Notes: a model not told the origin generated them from the letters alone. Counted from the first letter of the stretch, positions 37,687 to 46,866 are shown. The stretch: 64,000 nucleotides of DNA from Intestinirhabdus alba (GCF_009711095.1 NZ_WMJZ01000015.1:56480-120479), one strand, 5' to 3'. Translations and numbers: made by a program.

Positions 37687-39210
37687 ATGTCGGGAAGCAG
37701 GCCGTTTTATTTCATCATCACGCTGCTGTTTTTTGTTCTGCTTGCTTACCTGGGCTTTCGAACGCTGGAACATGAGGTGCTGCTGCGCCGCTACCAGACG
37801 CAGAATCTTGCCAAAGCGCAAGCCGCCCGCATCGTCGTCGGCATCGAAAACCTGCTGCAGCAAAAAGCCGCGCGCCTGCACGCCGTTAGCGATTTTATCT
37901 CCGGGGACAACGCTGCCGCTCTCGGAGCGCTGAAGGAGAACGACGGCGATATTATCGCCGCGTTCGCCCTGCGCAAAAACCGCCTGCTCTATCCTGACGA
38001 ACGCCGACCGCTAAGCCACGAGGAGCGGGCATGGGCGCGACGGCTGGCCCCGCTGGTCAGCGATCCAAGCCAGCTTTTCAGCCATACCGCCCGCGCCGAA
38101 CGGGAGACGCCGCAGGCCGGCTGGTTTATCACCCAGGAAGGCCAGGAGCCACTGCTGATTTACTGGCGGCAAAAAGGCGGGACGTTCCTGGGCTTTCGCC
38201 TCTCTTATGTTCAGCTGATGATGGAGGCCGGCAACGGCGTTCACGTCGAGCCTGCGGAGCAACAGATCGTGCAGATTGTCGAAAACGGCCGTCAGCTTTA
38301 TCAGAGCTGGCAGGGCGAACAGCATCAGCTTACGCTTCTGCACTCCCGCACCCTGGGCTATCCGCTGACGGCGTGGCAGGTCAACGTTTACGGCACCAGC
38401 GCGCCGCTTTATCACGTCTGGCTGTGGGGTAGCCTGCTTATCGGTCTGCTGCTGGCGGCGGTGGCCCTGCTGGGCTATTCGCTGTGGCGAGAATATACCC
38501 GCGCCGCCCGCCAGGCGCGTCAGCAGGTCGATTTCGTCAGCCAGGTTTCCCATGAGCTGAAAACCCCCCTGACCAACATTACCCTCTACGCCGGGCTGCT
38601 GCGCGAAGGGCTGGACGACGATCAACGGCAGGAGCAGCGCTATCTGGAGGTGATCACCCAGGAAGGGCAGCGCCTGACCCGCCTTATTCAGAACATCCTC
38701 TCCTTCACCCGCACGCCCAAAATGCATCTGCAGCCGGTGGATATATCGCGTCTGGTGGCGGAAGTCGCGCATATTTTCACACCGGCGCTACGGGCAAAGG
38801 GCATCGATATTACGCTTACCGCCGGGGAAAATATCACGTTATGCAGCGATCGCGACGCGATTGTGCAGATCGTCAGCAACTTTCTCAGCAACGCTGAAAA
38901 GTACGCGGCCCAGGGAGGGCGCATCGATCTGACGGCGTGCGCGCGGGCCGCCAGCGTTGAAATCGCCGTGCGCGACTACGGGCCGGGTATTACGGAAAAA
39001 GAGATGAAGCTGATTTTCCGCCCCTTCTATCGGGTTAAGTCATCCATTACCGAAGGCGTCTCAGGCACCGGTATCGGGCTGACTATCGCCTCACAGCTGA
39101 CCCGACGTCTGCAGGGAAGCATTAACGTCGCGGCGGAAAATCCTGGCCTTCGCTTTACCCTCATTTTGCCTCAGGGAAGAAAAGATGAAAATTTTGATTG
39201 CGGAAGATGA
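37687..39210 (+). CDS. Sensor histidine kinase of the inserted cassette
   Basis: A 507-residue inner-membrane kinase. Membrane segments lie at about 7-24 and 246-265, with a periplasmic sensor of about 220 residues between them that I do not recognise. The kinase core follows directly without an evident HAMP: H-box SQVSHELKTPLTNI (His289), N box SNFLSNAEKYA, G1 RDYGPGI, F box IFRPFYR and G2 GTGIGLTIA. It is 17 bases downstream of the VWA gene and its end overlaps the regulator gene by 26 bases, so all three are one operon. The VWA protein could act as its periplasmic partner; that is inference. Confidence 0.88.
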   Translation: MSGSRPFYFIITLLFFVLLAYLGFRTLEHEVLLRRYQTQNLAKAQAARIVVGIENLLQQKAARLHAVSDFISGDNAAALGALKENDGDIIAAFALRKNRLLYPDERRPLSHEERAWARRLAPLVSDPSQLFSHTARAERETPQAGWFITQEGQEPLLIYWRQKGGTFLGFRLSYVQLMMEAGNGVHVEPAEQQIVQIVENGRQLYQSWQGEQHQLTLLHSRTLGYPLTAWQVNVYGTSAPLYHVWLWGSLLIGLLLAAVALLGYSLWREYTRAARQARQQVDFVSQVSHELKTPLTNITLYAGLLREGLDDDQRQEQRYLEVITQEGQRLTRLIQNILSFTRTPKMHLQPVDISRLVAEVAHIFTPALRAKGIDITLTAGENITLCSDRDAIVQIVSNFLSNAEKYAAQGGRIDLTACARAASVEIAVRDYGPGITEKEMKLIFRPFYRVKSSITEGVSGTGIGLTIASQLTRRLQGSINVAAENPGLRFTLILPQGRKDENFDCGR

Positions 39211-39871
39211 TGTGAATATCCGCCAGGGCCTGGTGGATGCCCTGTCGCGGGAAGGCTATACGCCTGTCGCCGCGCCGGACGGCCGTGCGGCGCTGGTCAG
39301 CTATCATCGTGACCGACCGGACTTCGTGCTGCTGGACATTATGATGCCGGAGATGGACGGCTATGCGGTCTGTCGGGAAATTCGTCGTTACAACGAGCAC
39401 ATTCCGATCGTGTTTCTTTCGGCCAAAGATGAAGAGATCGACCGGGTTATCGGACTGGAACTGGGGGCGGACGATTACATCAGCAAACCATTCGGCATTC
39501 ACGAGCTGCGGGCGCGGATAAAAACCATTGCCCGTCGCTGCCTGCACCAGAACGCAGCCCAGGCCAGCCACAGCTTTCCGTTCGGCGATTTAACCGTTTT
39601 TCCCAATGAGCTGCGCGCCCGGCGCGGCGAGGAAAAACTGGAGCTTACGCTGCGGGAGGTGCGTATTTTAAGCTGCCTGGAGCAGCATAAAAATCAGGTG
39701 GTCACCCGCGATATGCTGTTTGACGCGGCCTGGGGATACGACTACGTGCCCAACAGCCGCACGCTGGATCAGCATATTTCCCGGCTGCGTAAAGTGATTG
39801 AGCGGGACGCTAATCACCCTCAGCTAATCCGAACGGTGCATGGTCTGGGATACCGATATGGGGTATCGTGA
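39185..39871 (+). CDS. OmpR-family response regulator of the inserted cassette
   Basis: A 228-residue regulator: receiver with acidic pair AEDDVN (7-9), phospho-acceptor Asp51 (VLLDIMMP), Ser79 in FLSAKD, Lys101 (ISKPF), then a winged-helix domain from about residue 130 (LREVRILSCLEQH, ending RTVHGLGYRYG). Partner of the kinase encoded at 37687 by overlap. Targets unknown; the tandem 11-mers upstream of the VWA gene are candidates. GGGAAGAAAAG gives the ribosome site inside the kinase gene. Confidence 0.92.
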   Translation: MKILIAEDDVNIRQGLVDALSREGYTPVAAPDGRAALVSYHRDRPDFVLLDIMMPEMDGYAVCREIRRYNEHIPIVFLSAKDEEIDRVIGLELGADDYISKPFGIHELRARIKTIARRCLHQNAAQASHSFPFGDLTVFPNELRARRGEEKLELTLREVRILSCLEQHKNQVVTRDMLFDAAWGYDYVPNSRTLDQHISRLRKVIERDANHPQLIRTVHGLGYRYGVS

Positions 39872-39938
39872 GATACGCATTAAGATGCAGCGGGTATCTC
39901 CCGCAGACCGATTGCGGTTATCATGACGAACATTCACC

Positions 39939-39963
39939 AGGCCGGGCCAACAACGCCCGGCCT
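39939..39963. terminator. Hairpin after the inserted cassette
   Basis: AGGCCGGGC and GCCCGGCCT form a perfect 9-bp stem with a 7-base loop, about 70 bases after the regulator stop. No T-run follows, so termination is uncertain. Confidence 0.45.
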
Positions 39964-39981
39964 GCCGTATCACAGAGCGAA

Positions 39982-40158
39982 CCATACCTTATGGATTTTG
40001 GGCTGCATCAGGGCGGCGGAAGCACGTCGCCCGCCATGCCGAAGGCGCAGCGGTTCAGGGCGCGGGCACACCGGCCGGACGCTGAACGGCACGTCGCTCC
40101 CGAAGGGGAGCGAACGGCGTCACCAACGGACATGCAGCCTGAAACACAACGGGTATCC
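39982..40158. repeat. ERIC-like element, long divergent variant
   Basis: Left part CCATACC...GGGCTGCAT followed by CAGGGCGGC, right part CCAACGGACATGCAGCC followed by CGGGTATCC. Both ends parallel ERIC termini (GTTGCATGAAGGCGGC and CCAACGCACATGCAAC ... GACGGGTATA). As in the copy at 1497-1657, both arms carry the paired change to GCTGCAT/ATGCAGC. About 177 bp, with an unrelated GC-rich centre. It fills the gap before fdhE. Confidence 0.5.
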
Positions 40159-40183
40159 TTCGCCGAAACCAGGAAGTCACTGA

Positions 40184-41113
40184 ATGAGCATTCGCATCAC
40201 CCCGCAAGACACGCTCGCGAAGAGCGAGAAACGTGGCGCGGAGACGATCCCGCCGCTCCTGTTCCCCCGGCTCAAAAATTTATATCACCGCCGCGCCGAA
40301 CGGCTGCGCGAGCTGGCCGAGAATAATCCGCTGGGCGACTATCTGCGCTTTGCGGCGCTGATTGCCCACGCGCAGGAGGTGGTGCTGTACGACCATCCGC
40401 TGGAAATGGATCTCACCGCGCGCATCAAAGAGGCAAGCGAGCAGGGCAAGCCGCCGCTGGACAGCCACGTGCTGCCGCGCGATAAGCACTGGCAGACGCT
40501 GCTGCATTCGCTGATTGCCGAGCTGAAGCCGGAAATGAGCGGCCCGGCGCTGGCGGTGATCGAGAACCTGGAAAAGGCGTCCGGGCCGGAGCTGGAGCAG
40601 ATGGCAAGCGCGCTGTTCGCCGCCGACTTCGCCTCCGTCAGCAGCGATAAAGCCCCGTTCATCTGGGCCGCGCTGTCCCTCTACTGGGCGCAGATGGCGA
40701 GCCTGATCCCCGGCAAAGCCCGCGCCGAATACGGCGAACAGCGCCAGTTCTGCCCGGTCTGCGGCTCGATGCCGGTCACCAGCATCGTTCAGATCGGCAC
40801 CACCCAGGGGCTGCGCTATCTGCACTGCAACCTGTGCGAAACCGAATGGCACGTCGTGCGCGTGAAGTGCAGCAACTGCGAGCAGACCCGCGATCTGCAC
40901 TACTGGTCGCTGGACAACGAGCAGGCACCGATCAAAGCGGAAAGCTGCGGCGACTGCGGCACCTACCTGAAAATCCTCTATCAGGAAAAAGATCCGAACG
41001 TCGAGGCGGTGGCCGACGATCTCGCTTCGCTGGTGCTGGACGCGCGCATGGAGCAGGAGGGTTTCGCCCGCAGCTCCATCAACCCGTTTCTGTTCCCCGG
41101 CGAAGGGGAGTAA
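40184..41113 (+). CDS. fdhE: Formate dehydrogenase accessory protein FdhE
   Basis: A 309-residue cytoplasmic chaperone needed for respiratory formate dehydrogenase activity; it binds iron through rubredoxin-like cysteine pairs. Four pairs are visible: [28 protein letters not shown] and [11 protein letters not shown]. The N-terminal [18 protein letters not shown] stretch fits the family. AGGAAG precedes the ATG. In E. coli it directly follows fdoI; here it is 4 kb away behind the VWA-kinase-regulator genes and so needs its own promoter or read-through. Confidence 0.97.
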   Translation: MSIRITPQDTLAKSEKRGAETIPPLLFPRLKNLYHRRAERLRELAENNPLGDYLRFAALIAHAQEVVLYDHPLEMDLTARIKEASEQGKPPLDSHVLPRDKHWQTLLHSLIAELKPEMSGPALAVIENLEKASGPELEQMASALFAADFASVSSDKAPFIWAALSLYWAQMASLIPGKARAEYGEQRQFCPVCGSMPVTSIVQIGTTQGLRYLHCNLCETEWHVVRVKCSNCEQTRDLHYWSLDNEQAPIKAESCGDCGTYLKILYQEKDPNVEAVADDLASLVLDARMEQEGFARSSINPFLFPGEGE

Positions 41114-41374
41114 TCTCCGCGCTGCCGGCGGGCGGCTCAGGCTGCCCGCCAGCTGGCCGTCCGCACAAGGCCTGTGGGTGACGCGCCGGCCGTGAGGCGG
41201 CGATCCTACGCGACGGCCACCCTGCCGTTTCTTTCTCTGCTGGTAAACCGCGCTCCGGCGAGGCGTTTACCGCGCCAGACGCTGATGTTTCACACATTTT
41301 TGCGCGCCGCTTTCCACAATGACCGCGCCGTTGACATTTGCTATTTTCTTCCGTGGAATTTCAGGCTATAACTA

Positions 41375-41393
41375 TGTACATGCATACAGTACA
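41375..41393. promoter_or_regulatory. Inverted repeat just upstream of the esterase gene
   Basis: TGTAC-ATGCATACA-GTACA, a 5-bp inverted repeat with 9-base spacing and an inner ATGCAT palindrome, 12 bases before the esterase start codon. It could be an operator of an unidentified regulator. Confidence 0.35.
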
Positions 41394-41404
41394 AGGATGA
41401 AAAA

Positions 41405-42325
41405 ATGGCGCTGGAAGATGGAATTGCCCAACAGGTTGAAGCATTTATCGCAGCAGGTCGCCCCTCTTCGCGGGAAAAAAGCATTGCCGAACGCAGGGCC
41501 GGCTATCTCGCCAGCGCGGCCCTCGCCGGAGAGACGGAAACCCGCGTACAGGTCGAAGAGCTGGAGCTTGAAGGAATAAAGCTGCGTTGCGTCTCCCCAC
41601 TTAATGCCGCCGGCTCTCTGCCCTGCGTCATTTACTATCACGGCGGCTGCTTTATCAGCGGCGGATTCGCCACTCACGATAATCAGCTGCGCCAGCTGGC
41701 GTATTACAGCGGCTGCCGGGTCATTGCGGTACAGTACCGCCTCGCGCCGGAATACCCCTTTCCCGCGGCCCATGACGATGCCGAAAAGGGTGCCAACGTC
41801 ATCTGGACATACGCGGAACGGCTCGGCGTCAATCGCCAGCGCATTACCCTTGCCGGCGACAGCGCGGGCGGGCAGCTGGCGCTGGTCACGGCGCTACGCC
41901 TGAAGGCGGCCGGGCGGTGGCTACCCGCCCGCCTGATCCTGCTCTACCCCATGCTTGACGCCGCCGCCGGCTCCGAAAGCTATAGCCGCTACGGTCAGGA
42001 TTACATTGTGACCCGCGATACGCTGCTCTCCGGCTACGAGATGTATCTGGCCGGCGTTGAGCCGCGGCATCCGGAGGCCAGCCCGCTGTGGCGCAACGAT
42101 TTTAGCGGCCTGCCGCCGGTGCACATCATCACCGCCGAGTTCGATCCGCTGCGCGATGAGGGCGAGGCGCTGTTTCAGCGGCTTACGGCCCAGGGCGTCG
42201 CCTGCACCTGCCAGCGCTATCTGGGCGCGATCCACGGTTTCTTTCAGCTGGGAGGCATTAGCCGCACGGCGCGCAGCGCAATGCAGGATGTCGCCTGGCG
42301 CGTTGGGAGGGAAAATGGCCCATGA
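41405..42325 (+). CDS. Alpha/beta hydrolase (HSL/Aes-type esterase)
   Basis: A 306-residue cytoplasmic esterase of the hormone-sensitive lipase family. The catalytic triad is evident: Ser153 in AGDSAGGQ, Asp247 in AEFDPLRDE and His277 in GAIHGFFQ. The oxyanion motif is YYHGGCF (79-82), with Cys in place of the usual third Gly. VQYRLAPEYPFPAAHDDA is typical of the family. Natural substrate unknown; short-chain acyl esters are likely. AAGGATGAAAAA precedes the ATG. It stands alone between fdhE and the broken YciI gene and is not at this site in E. coli K-12. Confidence 0.85.
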   Translation: MALEDGIAQQVEAFIAAGRPSSREKSIAERRAGYLASAALAGETETRVQVEELELEGIKLRCVSPLNAAGSLPCVIYYHGGCFISGGFATHDNQLRQLAYYSGCRVIAVQYRLAPEYPFPAAHDDAEKGANVIWTYAERLGVNRQRITLAGDSAGGQLALVTALRLKAAGRWLPARLILLYPMLDAAAGSESYSRYGQDYIVTRDTLLSGYEMYLAGVEPRHPEASPLWRNDFSGLPPVHIITAEFDPLRDEGEALFQRLTAQGVACTCQRYLGAIHGFFQLGGISRTARSAMQDVAWRVGRENGP

Positions 42326-42436
42326 ACTGCCGAGGGATAATCCCAATTCCCGTAAGGCCCATCGTCTGGCTACTGCTTTATTCTGAGCAGTTACCCCGTT
42401 AGTGCTTTATAAAGCATGACGGATAGGGGTTTAAAG

Positions 42437-42853
42437 ATGAATACTGTTTATGTCGTTGTTTTAACCTATATACCCTAAATAATTCGAGTTGCATGAAGGC
42501 GGCGACGCAGAGAATCCCCAGGAGCTTACTGGAGTAAGTGACTGGGGTGAACGAGGAAAGCCAACGCACATGCAACTTGAAGTATGACGGGTATAAAATC
42601 ACTGGAAGAGGTTGATCGCCAACTACCGGCTCACGTTGAGTGGCTGAAAAAGGGGTACTCCGATGGCCTGTTTTTGGCGTCAGGAAGAAGAATTCCCCGA
42701 AACGGCGGGGTTATACTGGCAAAGTGCGACACCCCTGAGCCATTGAAAGCGTATCTGAGCCAGGACCCCTTCCAGCAATTAAACCTGGCTACGGCTGAAA
42801 TTATTCCCTTTGAGGCAACGATGAAATCTCAGCTGCTGGAAAATATTTTCTGA
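42437..42853 (+). pseudogene. YciI-family gene interrupted by an ERIC element
   Basis: The original frame starts at ATG 42437 with AGGGG upstream and reads MNTVYVVVLTYI, then meets a stop inside the ERIC element (TAA at 42476). The rest of the protein resumes right after the element (KSLEEVDRQLPAHVEWLKKG, ending IIPFEATMKSQLLENIF). Removing 123 bases restores one frame of about 97 residues with the YciI-like fold core (conserved HxxWL and GPR-like SGRRIPRNGG). An ATG inside the element (42584) could restart an 89-residue form lacking the first beta-strand, with only a weak ribosome site. Confidence 0.8.
42469..42595 (+). repeat. ERIC (enterobacterial repetitive intergenic consensus) element
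   Basis: Exactly 127 bp from TATACCCTAAATAATTCG to GACGGGTATA, with the standard inner arms (GAATCCCCAGGAGCTTAC, then GTAAGTGACTGGGGTGA), so a canonical full-length ERIC. TATA flanks both ends, in line with insertion at a TA target. It lies inside a YciI-family coding sequence, which is unusual for an element normally found between genes. Confidence 0.92.
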
Positions 42854-43060
42854 CTCTGCGCCCGCCCGGAGCGGGCGATCCGGTCACCGACGACGTAAAA
42901 AAGGCCGAAGCAAAAACGCAGCACCTGCAGCCTGATTTGCTACGCCCGCCCCGGTGGGCCATCGCTAACGGGCGAGGCAAATCCGTCCAGAGGTTTTATC
43001 GGAGGCGGCAATCTCGCCGTCCAGGGAAAACCTCTATCAATCAGGTGGCGGCAGAACGCC

Positions 43061-44002
43061 TTACTCCTCCTCGTTGCCGCCCTCTTCATAAGGGCCAAAC
43101 GGCCTGGCGGGCAGGACGATATAAACGCCGTTAAAAATCGCCCCCGCCGCCTCGTCGCCCAGCAGCTGTACCTGGAGCTGCACGCGCGCCTTTTTGCCGC
43201 GCGCCAGCCGGTCCAGATCGCCGCTCAGGGAGCCTAAATCGGCCACCGCGCTCGGCCTGCCGCAGACCGGCCTGCTGTAGCGGATATGGGCGTCGGCAAG
43301 AATAATGGTGCCGCCAAGATGGCGCTCGCGCAGCATCAGCCAGATCAGCCCCCAGCCGGTCAGCGTCGCCAGCGAAAACAGGCTGCCGGCAAACAGGGTA
43401 TGGTGCGGATTTTGATTGCCCGTTTCCGGCATGGTGGTGATAAATTTCTGCCCGGTGTACTGCTGGATGCGCACCCCCATTTTCTCGCTCAGCGGGATAT
43501 GCTCATACCACGCCTGCTGAAGCTGGCCGCACCAGTCGCCGCGATGCAGGATGTCGTCAAGGGAGGCGACAGGTTTAATCATCAGGAAATGACGCACCGG
43601 CGTGGTCTGCGGCGTGGTGATCTCCCCCTGATTGATAAAGCCCAGCCTGGCAAAGAATCCAACAGCGTCCTCGCGGGCGCTGCAGGTCACGCGCTTCACC
43701 CCCTCCTGGCGCGCCACGGATTCCAGGGTCATCGCCATCAGCGTGCCCAGCCCCTTACTCTGCACCGCCGGGTCGACCGCCATAAAGCGGATGGAGGCTT
43801 CGTTATCCGCGTTAATATACAGCCGGCCAACGGCAACCGGATTGCCCTCTTCATCCACCACCATCTGATGGTGGGCCATGGCGTCCCAGGCGTCGCGCTC
43901 GGAGCCTTTGGGCTGATGCAGCGGCCTGCGCAGCATCTCCCAGCGAAACTGATAGTAGCGTTCCAGTTCCTCTTCTGTTTGCGGAACCCGAAGATGATAC
44001 AT
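43061..44002 (-). CDS. fabY: Bifunctional acetyltransferase/thioesterase-fold protein FabY (YiiD)
   Basis: 313 residues: an N-terminal GNAT domain (about 1-145; [15 protein letters not shown] is the CoA loop) and a C-terminal hotdog domain (about 160-305; [23 protein letters not shown]). E. coli YiiD has been linked to starting fatty acid synthesis, with reported malonyl-ACP-directed activity. GAGAGAG lies 7 bases before this ATG. The E. coli annotation, as I recall it, begins 16 residues earlier; the matching residues TRES-AAM are still readable upstream here, but the MITE-like element lies beyond. Last gene of yihX-yihY-dtd-fabY. Confidence 0.9.
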   Translation of the reverse strand: MYHLRVPQTEEELERYYQFRWEMLRRPLHQPKGSERDAWDAMAHHQMVVDEEGNPVAVGRLYINADNEASIRFMAVDPAVQSKGLGTLMAMTLESVARQEGVKRVTCSAREDAVGFFARLGFINQGEITTPQTTPVRHFLMIKPVASLDDILHRGDWCGQLQQAWYEHIPLSEKMGVRIQQYTGQKFITTMPETGNQNPHHTLFAGSLFSLATLTGWGLIWLMLRERHLGGTIILADAHIRYSRPVCGRPSAVADLGSLSGDLDRLARGKKARVQLQVQLLGDEAAGAIFNGVYIVLPARPFGPYEEGGNEEE

Positions 44003-44037
44003 AGCAGCACTCTCTCTTGTTAACCGCGCCGAAGGCC

Positions 44038-44304
44038 GGGCGGTGTCCCTTAACCGGGCGTGGCGTCGACGCTGAGCCAGAAGCGCGTAATCAAGGCGGA
44101 GGGCGCAGGACAGAGTGAACTCTGTTCAAGCCCGACAACGCAGAGTACGCGCTTCTGGCTCGCGTCCCGTAGGGCTGGGGCCATTCAGGCCCGTTGCCGC
44201 GTTGCTCGCCGCGCATCCGGAATAACCAGACCTTACGGCTCGCGCCTTGCCCCGGACCTGAATGACCGCCAGCGACACTCACGAACGGTTAAGGGACACA
44301 GCCT
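44038..44304. mobile_element. MITE-like element with terminal inverted repeats, inside the dtd-fabY operon
   Basis: About 267 bp with no gene. Termini: GTGTCCCTTAACCG (44043-44056) and CGGTTAAGGGACAC (44286-44299), perfect over 14 bases and extendable to 17 of 19. Inside are a perfect 16-bp inverted repeat (44074-44089 with 44146-44161), an ACAGAGT-GA-ACTCTGT hairpin (44110-44125) and CATTCAGG/CCTGAATG arms. A truncated copy lies at 9868-10060 and a fragment at 17044-17101. No clear target duplication is seen. It separates dtd from fabY, which form one operon in E. coli. Confidence 0.75.
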
Positions 44305-44307
44305 GGT

Positions 44308-44745
44308 TCAAACCTGCAGCCAGAACGTGACGGGGCCGTCGTTGACCAGCGCAACCTGCATATCGGCGGCAAAGCGCCCGGTTTGCGTCGCGACGCCCTG
44401 TTCACGGCAGCGCGCGACGAAGTAGTCGTACAGCGCCTCCGCATGCTCCGGCGCGGCTCCCCGCGAGAAGCCCGGCCGCATACCGCGCCCGGTATCCGCC
44501 GCCAGGGTAAACTGCGATACCACCAGCACGCTGCCGCCCGCCTGCCGCACGTTAAGGTTCATTTTGCCTTCGGCGTCGCTGAAAATACGATAGCCGAGCA
44601 CGCGCTCGCACAGGCGATTCGCTTTTTGCTCGTTATCCTCTTTTTCGACGCCCAGTAAGATTAAAAGCCCCGGGCCGATTTCACCCGTCACGTCTCCCGC
44701 CACGGTAACGCTGGCCCCGGTGACACGCTGAATTAATGCAATCAT
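44308..44745 (-). CDS. dtd: D-aminoacyl-tRNA deacylase
   Basis: A 145-residue cytoplasmic enzyme that removes D-amino acids (and glycine) from tRNA. The family motifs [15 protein letters not shown] and the C-terminal [11 protein letters not shown], with its cross-subunit Gly-Pro, are present. Its start overlaps the stop of yihY by 4 bases, so translation is coupled. The stop lies only a few bases from the right end of the MITE-like element. Confidence 0.97.
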   Translation of the reverse strand: MIALIQRVTGASVTVAGDVTGEIGPGLLILLGVEKEDNEQKANRLCERVLGYRIFSDAEGKMNLNVRQAGGSVLVVSQFTLAADTGRGMRPGFSRGAAPEHAEALYDYFVARCREQGVATQTGRFAADMQVALVNDGPVTFWLQV

Positions 44746-45614
44746 GGTTGGTCTGCTTTGTCTTGCTCTATGGCCTGTTTAAGTTTGCGGTATTCTCCGA
44801 GAGTGACAGTTATTTCCGCGCCAAGCAAGACGATACACCACGTCCAGTAAACCCAGACAAACAAAATGGGGATCACCGCCAGCACGCCGTAAATCAACTG
44901 CCAGGACGGAAACATCGTGATATAAAGCGTGAACCCTTTCTTGCCCACCTCAAAGAGCAGCGCCGCGACAAAGGCCCCCACCAGCGCATCCCGGTTGGGC
45001 ACGCGGGTGGTGGGCACGATGCTGTAAAGCAACCAGAACGACAGCCAGGAGAGCGCCAGCGGCAGAATCCGCAGCGCGTCGTCAATCACGCCGTTAAGCT
45101 CGCTGGCCCAGCGCAGAGAAAGCAGGTAAGAGCTGATGGCCAGGCTGGCACCGGCCAGCAGCGGGCCGAGGGTCAGAATCATCCAGTAGACGGCAAAAGA
45201 GTAAACCTTTGGCCGGGCGCGCCTGCTGCGCCAGATGGTGTTCAGGGCGCTGTCGATGGCGTACATCAGCAGCAGCGCCGTCACGATCAGCCCGCACGCG
45301 CCGACCGCCGTCATCCTGTTGGCGTTGGCGACAAACTGTTCGATGTAGCGCTGAATCACGTCACCCGTGGCGGGTATAAAATTGGCGAAGATAAAGTGGC
45401 GCAGCTGAACGCTGACGTCGGAAAACATCGGAAACGCGGCGAACAGGGCGAAGATAACCGTAATCAGCGGCACCAGGGAGAGCAGCGAGACGTAGGCCAG
45501 GTTCCCGGCCAGCGTCGTCATATTATCTTCATTAATCCGCCGCCATAGCAGCTTCAGCCAGGCCCGGGCCGAACGCGCGCGGCGCGCGGTCTTTTGCTGA
45601 ACGGTGTTTAGCAT
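44742..45614 (-). CDS. yihY: YihY/BrkB-family inner-membrane protein
   Basis: A 290-residue protein with six hydrophobic segments (about residues 34-56, 95-117, 137-160, 180-203, 211-233 and 245-267), family UPF0761/Yih[21 protein letters not shown] and [17 protein letters not shown] are characteristic. Despite the old name RNase BN it is not a nuclease; the role is unknown. It overlaps dtd downstream and yihX upstream, so it is part of the yihX-yihY-dtd-fabY operon. Confidence 0.95.
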   Translation of the reverse strand: MLNTVQQKTARRARSARAWLKLLWRRINEDNMTTLAGNLAYVSLLSLVPLITVIFALFAAFPMFSDVSVQLRHFIFANFIPATGDVIQRYIEQFVANANRMTAVGACGLIVTALLLMYAIDSALNTIWRSRRARPKVYSFAVYWMILTLGPLLAGASLAISSYLLSLRWASELNGVIDDALRILPLALSWLSFWLLYSIVPTTRVPNRDALVGAFVAALLFEVGKKGFTLYITMFPSWQLIYGVLAVIPILFVWVYWTWCIVLLGAEITVTLGEYRKLKQAIEQDKADQP

Positions 45615-46207
45615 AGCCGCTTCGCGAAATAGTCCGGGACGGTGGTTTTATCCTTCACCAGAATACCGGGGATGCCCAGCCGCTCCGCCCCGGCGATATT
45701 GTCGGCGTTATCGTCAAAAAAGCGCGTCTCGTCCGGCGAAAACCCCTCCGCCTGCAGAACGTGCTGGTAGATACGCGCTTCGGGCTTGCGCATCCCCAGA
45801 TCCTGCGACAGGTAAATCTTATCGGCAGCCCCGCGGATCTCCGGATACTCTTCCGGCCAGAAGGTGGTATGCAGGCGGTTGGTATTGGAGAGCACCACCA
45901 CGCGGTGTCCCTGCTCGCGCAGCCGATGCATAATGGCGATGACCTCCGGACGCAGCCCGACAAAAATAGCCTGCCAGCCGTGGGAAAACTGCTCATAGCT
46001 TAGCGGCAGCGCCATCTGTTGACAGAGCGCTTCGGCAAAGGCTTCATCGGTGAGCTCGCCCCGCTCGTGCTGGCAAAACGCCTCGCCCATGGTGAAGCTT
46101 TGCTTCAGGGAAGCAAGCGGTACACGGCTGAGATCGCTCCATGCCCCCAGCACGCGGTTGAAGTCGATATCAACAATCACATTACCTAAATCAAAGATAT
46201 AGAGCAT
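45608..46207 (-). CDS. yihX: Alpha-D-glucose-1-phosphate phosphatase YihX
   Basis: A 199-residue HAD-superfamily phosphatase acting on glucose-1-phosphate. Nucleophile and acid Asp6 and Asp8 are in [10 protein letters not shown]; further motifs are [16 protein letters not shown] (Lys) and FFDDNADNI. Length equals E. coli YihX. Start at 46205-46207 follows AAGGAGAAGAAC; a long upstream open frame is not conserved. First gene of the operon. Confidence 0.96.
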   Translation of the reverse strand: MLYIFDLGNVIVDIDFNRVLGAWSDLSRVPLASLKQSFTMGEAFCQHERGELTDEAFAEALCQQMALPLSYEQFSHGWQAIFVGLRPEVIAIMHRLREQGHRVVVLSNTNRLHTTFWPEEYPEIRGAADKIYLSQDLGMRKPEARIYQHVLQAEGFSPDETRFFDDNADNIAGAERLGIPGILVKDKTTVPDYFAKRLC

Positions 46208-46370
46208 GTTCTTCTCCTTGCCGGCCGTGGATGAGTAACTGTAGCGGGAAAGAGGCGCTTTGACTATGCGTCTTGCGGGAAACATGCGGGACAGATTGCT
46301 GAAAAATAAGCGAGGCGATAAATAGACCAACCGGAACGCGCGGTTCCCGCCCGCAGCCCCGTCAGAGCGC

Positions 46371-46790
46371 CCGTCCCAGGCCTTAGGGGCGGCGTTCTCA
46401 ACCAACGGGCCGCCGGTGGTGATGTACGGTATGCTGCGTAACCTGGCACCCGCCGCGCTTCACGGTACGCTTAACGCCTTCTTTATGGCCAATAACATCG
46501 CCATTATCGGCGGACTGGCCACCAGCGGGATCTTAACCATTTCAACCAGTAAGCTGGTGCTGTTCTGTATTCCAACGATGGTGCTGGGTTCGATTGTCGG
46601 CCAGTACGTGCATAAACGGATTTCGGTAAAAGTGTTCCGCATTATCGTTTTCCTGCTGCCGATCGCCTCCGGCGCGATGCTGATCAAAGGCGCAATGGGC
46701 ATTTCCGCCCTCGGCGCGCTGCTGCCGGTCTTTGGGCTACTGGTAGTGCTACAGCTGATATTCGGGAAGAAAGGGCGGCCATCCTTGCCG
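46371..46790 (+). pseudogene. Decayed TauE/SafE-family transporter, C-terminal half
   Basis: From about 46371 the plus strand encodes GAAFSTNGPPVVMYGMLRNL and then AALHGTLNAFFMANN, with about four further hydrophobic segments, typical of the C-terminal half of TauE/SafE sulfite- or sulfonate-export permeases (G.xSTNGPP motif). There is no start codon, no N-terminal half and no proper stop: the open frame runs on into the typA terminator and typA itself. Read as a remnant of a gene once present between yihX and typA. Confidence 0.75.
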
Positions 46791-46833
46791 CAGACGAAGC
46801 GGCGAAGGCGCAGCCATAACGGCAGCCACGCCA

Positions 46834-46866
46834 TTAAAAAAGCCGCTGGATTCAGCGGCTTTTTTC
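46834..46866. terminator. Bidirectional terminator downstream of typA
   Basis: AAAAAAGCCGCTG and CAGCGGCTTTTTT form a strong hairpin with runs of A and T on the two sides, right after the typA stop on the minus strand. Confidence 0.9.

Noticed and set aside
39868..40326. Open frame of 152 codons between the regulator and fdhE
   Set aside because: Runs through an ERIC-like repeat and into fdhE in another frame; no ribosome site.
41127..41150. GGCGGGC/GCCCGCC hairpin after fdhE
   Set aside because: Strong stem but no T-run and no clear link to a gene end; left unlabelled.
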